From Candidatus Atribacter alterifermentans (GTDB taxonomy: Bacteria > Atribacterota > Atribacteria > Atribacterales > Atribacteraceae): 7,331 nt of DNA. The translations under genes were made by a program, and so were the position numbers. Below are positions 6,320 through 7,331 of the stretch, piece after piece. The stretch spans positions 1 through 7,331 of the forward strand of contig JAAYUP010000355.1 in assembly GCA_012517635.1 (NCBI GenBank), given 5' to 3'. The notes under the pieces were generated by a model, which saw only the letters and a list, made by a program, of their open reading frames with translations, searched no databases and was not told the DNA's origin. Position 1 is the first letter of the stretch. Each line of letters starts with the position of its first letter.

Positions 6320-6366
6320 GCGAGGGGTACAACCGTTTTTTGGTTGGACGACGTGGCAATCTCATT
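6316..6366 (+). repeat. Dispersed intergenic repeat, copy A (diverged)
   Basis: Left box CTTTGCGAGG (6316-6325) and right box CGACGTGGCAATCTCATT (6349-6366) are separated by a small hairpin CAACC/GGTTG. The two boxes resemble a widespread bacterial intergenic repeat of the form CATTGCGAGGAGC...GCGACGTGGCAATCTCAT. The same boxes recur at 6978-7016, 7029-7076 and 7089-7289. Confidence 0.55.
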
Positions 6367-6374
6367 CATTCTTT

Positions 6375-6638
6375 TCATTCATCGTATACCTCATCCCTTT
6401 TCCCAACCTTTAATACCAATATTAGAAGATGATTTTCCTGAATTGTATAAATAACACGAAACTTTCCTATTCGATATCGAAAGAATCCCTTGAAATTGCC
6501 CTTGAGTGGCATACCAAGCTTTATTGGATCTCGAGCTAAATATTTTTCAACTTTACTAATGATTGATTATGCAATTTTTCGGTCAATTTTTTTTAAATCC
6601 TAAACCTCATCTTTATGCCACAAAATCTGGTAATTCAT
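6375..6638 (-). pseudogene. RelE-family toxin, broken by two in-frame stop codons
   Basis: From ATG 6638, which overlaps the antitoxin stop as ATGA, the frame runs 88 codons to a TGA at 6375-6377. It reads as a RelE/ParE-superfamily mRNA interferase: MNYQILWHKDEV, then DLKKIDRKIA, then SIISKVEKYLARDP, KGFFRYRIGKFRVIY and a C-terminal VGKRDEVYDE. The last blocks carry the arginines and tyrosine expected in the toxin active region. Two codons are stops: codon 13 is TAG (6600-6602) and codon 24 is TAA (6567-6569). Both lie where a charged or polar residue would be usual, so single-base changes could have created them. Length and the start/stop layout are otherwise intact, suggesting fairly recent decay. 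No restart ATG precedes the conserved core. Without suppression no active toxin is made. Confidence 0.85.
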
Positions 6639-6844
6639 GATTCAATTTCTTTTTTAACTTCTTCGGTTGTATAGTAGTCACTTCCTGGTTGGGAAAACCT
6701 CTCAATCGCAACATAATAATCCTCAATATCTTCGAGATAACGAGTCAAAGCTTCTTTAACATAAAAGCTCTTGGATCGTTTTGTTGATTGAGCTAATAGA
6801 TCTAACTTTTTTTCAAGATCTTTAGGTAAACGAATAGATATCAT
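6635..6844 (-). CDS. RelB-like ribbon-helix-helix antitoxin
   Basis: A 69-aa protein starting MISIRLPKDLEKKLDLLAQ, the beta strand and first helix of a ribbon-helix-helix (CopG/MetJ fold) DNA-binding domain, followed by KRSKSFYVKEALTRYLED as the second helix. An acidic C-terminal tail (about 46-69) would be the toxin-binding part. In the family it neutralises a RelE-type toxin and represses its own operon as a dimer. Start ATG 6844 follows GGGTGATG; ATG 6865 in frame would add seven residues and is less likely. The stop overlaps the toxin start (ATGA). Upstream, GTAAT (6867-6871) and ATTAC (6878-6882) form a short palindrome that could be its operator. The antitoxin frame is intact while its toxin partner is broken. 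Confidence 0.85.
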   Translation of the reverse strand: MISIRLPKDLEKKLDLLAQSTKRSKSFYVKEALTRYLEDIEDYYVAIERFSQPGSDYYTTEEVKKEIES

Positions 6845-6889
6845 TTTGTCATCACCCAATATCATTGTAATACATTGATTACGTTAGTG

Positions 6890-6947
6890 CCACATTAATC
6901 GGGCACAATACATTGCGCCCCTACGTTTTTATAATCTTTTAATGTGG
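6890..6947. repeat. Compound palindromic repeat with GGGC...GCCC core
   Basis: Outer arms CCACATTAA (6890-6898) and TTAATGTGG (6939-6947) are a perfect 9-bp inverted repeat. Inside lies a near-palindrome, 6901-6920: GGGC and CAAT pairing with ATTG and GCCC, one mismatch. The core followed by CTACG resembles a repeat seen in many bacterial genomes, with parent form GGGCGCAATGCATTGCGCCC. An overlapping hairpin, GTGGTTTG/CAAACCAC (6944-6951 and 6958-6965), uses part of the right arm. Confidence 0.6.
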
Positions 6948-6977
6948 TTTGCTTTATCAAACCACTCAGCTCTCCAT

Positions 6978-7016
6978 CATTGCAAGGAACGTCATGTGCG
7001 ACGTGGCAGTCTCATT
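6978..7016 (+). repeat. Dispersed intergenic repeat, copy B
   Basis: Left box CATTGCAAGGA (6978-6988) and right box CGACGTGGCAGTCTCATT (6999-7016). The right box differs from copy A (6349-6366) at one base of 18. Confidence 0.6.
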
Positions 7017-7028
7017 TAGCCAATTCGC

Positions 7029-7076
7029 CATTTTGAGGAGTCCGGTGTTTTAACCGGACATTATAAGAATCTCATT
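7029..7076 (+). repeat. Dispersed intergenic repeat, copy C
   Basis: Left box CATTTTGAGGAG (7029-7040) and right box AAGAATCTCATT (7065-7076) flank a perfect 7-bp hairpin, GTCCGGT (7040-7046) with ACCGGAC (7053-7059). This is the AAGAATCTCAT variant of the family, with a palindromic centre. Confidence 0.6.
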
Positions 7077-7088
7077 CACCCTATTTGT

Positions 7089-7289
7089 CATTCAGACTGT
7101 GTCACAATCCCTTTCATGCACCAAGTATAGCTTGAAAGTGGAGGACACAGTATACTTATCTCCAGTTTATGGTTATCTATTTCCAAAAATACCGTAATAT
7201 ATTAACATAAGTGGGGGAAATATTTTTAAAGAATAATTGTGACACAACCTGATTCTGGGGAGCGTAATTTGCGACGTAAGAATCTCATC
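7089..7289 (+). repeat. Dispersed intergenic repeat, copy D, apparently interrupted
   Basis: The left box begins CATTC (7089-7093) and seems to resume as TGGGGAGCG at 7256-7264. The right box GCGACGTAAGAATCTCATC is at 7271-7289. Removing 7094-7255 restores a CATTCTGGGGAGCG left box like the family form CATTCTGAGGAGCG. Confidence 0.45.
7094..7251. mobile_element. MITE-like element with terminal inverted repeats
   Basis: TGTGTCACAAT (7098-7108) and ATTGTGACACA (7236-7246) are perfect 11-bp inverted repeats. With flanking bases the match is 15 of 17 (7092-7108 against 7236-7252). ATTC occurs on both sides (7090-7093 and 7252-7255) as a possible 4-bp target duplication. The interior has no coding frame but a compound hairpin: ACTGTGTC (7096-7103) with GACACAGT (7144-7151), enclosing CTTTCA/TGAAAG. 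The AGACTGTGTCA-type end is reminiscent of IS256-like ends, but the parent transposon cannot be named from this sequence. Confidence 0.5.
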
Positions 7290-7331
7290 TTTTAAAGTTT
7301 TTATGAAGAAGAAAATAAAAAGATGAGATCC

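Larger units (their letters stand above)
6866..7331. other. Gene-free region filled with repeats and palindromes
   Basis: No coding frame here has a credible start, ribosome binding site or recognisable protein. The stretch holds a compound palindrome (6890-6947), a hairpin (6944-6965), three dispersed-repeat copies, a MITE-like element (7094-7251), and a 12-bp inverted repeat at the right edge, ATCTCATCTTTT at 7282-7293 and its complement at 7318-7329. The latter suggests that another repeat copy in opposite orientation begins at the window end. Confidence 0.7.

Noticed and set aside
6215..6454. Plus-strand 79-codon frame
   Set aside because: It spans a repeat copy and the antisense of the RelE core, so it is best explained as a chance frame.
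6316..7289. CRISPR array
   Set aside because: The repeated boxes are diverged, unevenly spaced and contain internal palindromes; there are no uniform repeat-spacer units and no cas genes.

Overview
This window is AT-rich bacterial DNA with two parts: a compact minus-strand biosynthetic operon on the left (about 100-4680), and a looser right half (4680-7331) of small genes, a structured RNA locus, a decayed toxin-antitoxin pair and dense intergenic repeats. Overlapping starts and stops (ATGA), AAAGGA/AAAGGAGG ribosome binding sites, a Thermotoga-type 338-residue DAHP synthase and a short class-1 SpeD fit a deep-branching, probably anaerobic lineage (Atribacterota-, Thermotogota- or Synergistota-like). 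No rRNA or other taxonomic marker is present, so the lineage is an inference only.

The minus-strand operon reads, in transcription order: an ECF transporter S component (4168-4674), rlmN (3143-4186), aroF (2130-3146), tyrA (1272-2128) and aroC (101-1285/1294). Genes overlap or lie 1 base apart, so they are probably co-transcribed and translationally coupled. AroF commits carbon to the shikimate pathway, AroC makes chorismate, and TyrA takes prephenate towards tyrosine; the middle steps are not in the window. Two operon genes are interrupted as written. tyrA has a -1 shift at a run of nine T followed at once by TAA, and rlmN has an in-frame TGA where homologues have glycine, before the essential C-terminal cysteine.

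To the right, a DksA/TraR-type zinc-finger gene (4982-5341, +) and speD (5395-5844, -) converge on a shared bidirectional terminator. Upstream of speD, a promoter with a perfect TTGACA / 16 bp / TATAAT drives a minus-strand transcript of about 190-260 nt with several hairpins and two tandem terminators before speD. This is either a stand-alone small RNA or a regulatory leader of speD, and it matches no family I can name.

Beyond it lies a relBE-type locus: an intact ribbon-helix-helix antitoxin (6635-6844, -) overlapping a RelE-like toxin frame (6375-6638, -) broken by TAG and TAA codons. The last 465 bases hold no gene. They contain a compound palindrome, several diverged copies of a dispersed repeat ending in (A)ATCTCATT, and a roughly 158-bp MITE-like element that appears to have inserted into one of those repeats with a 4-bp target duplication.
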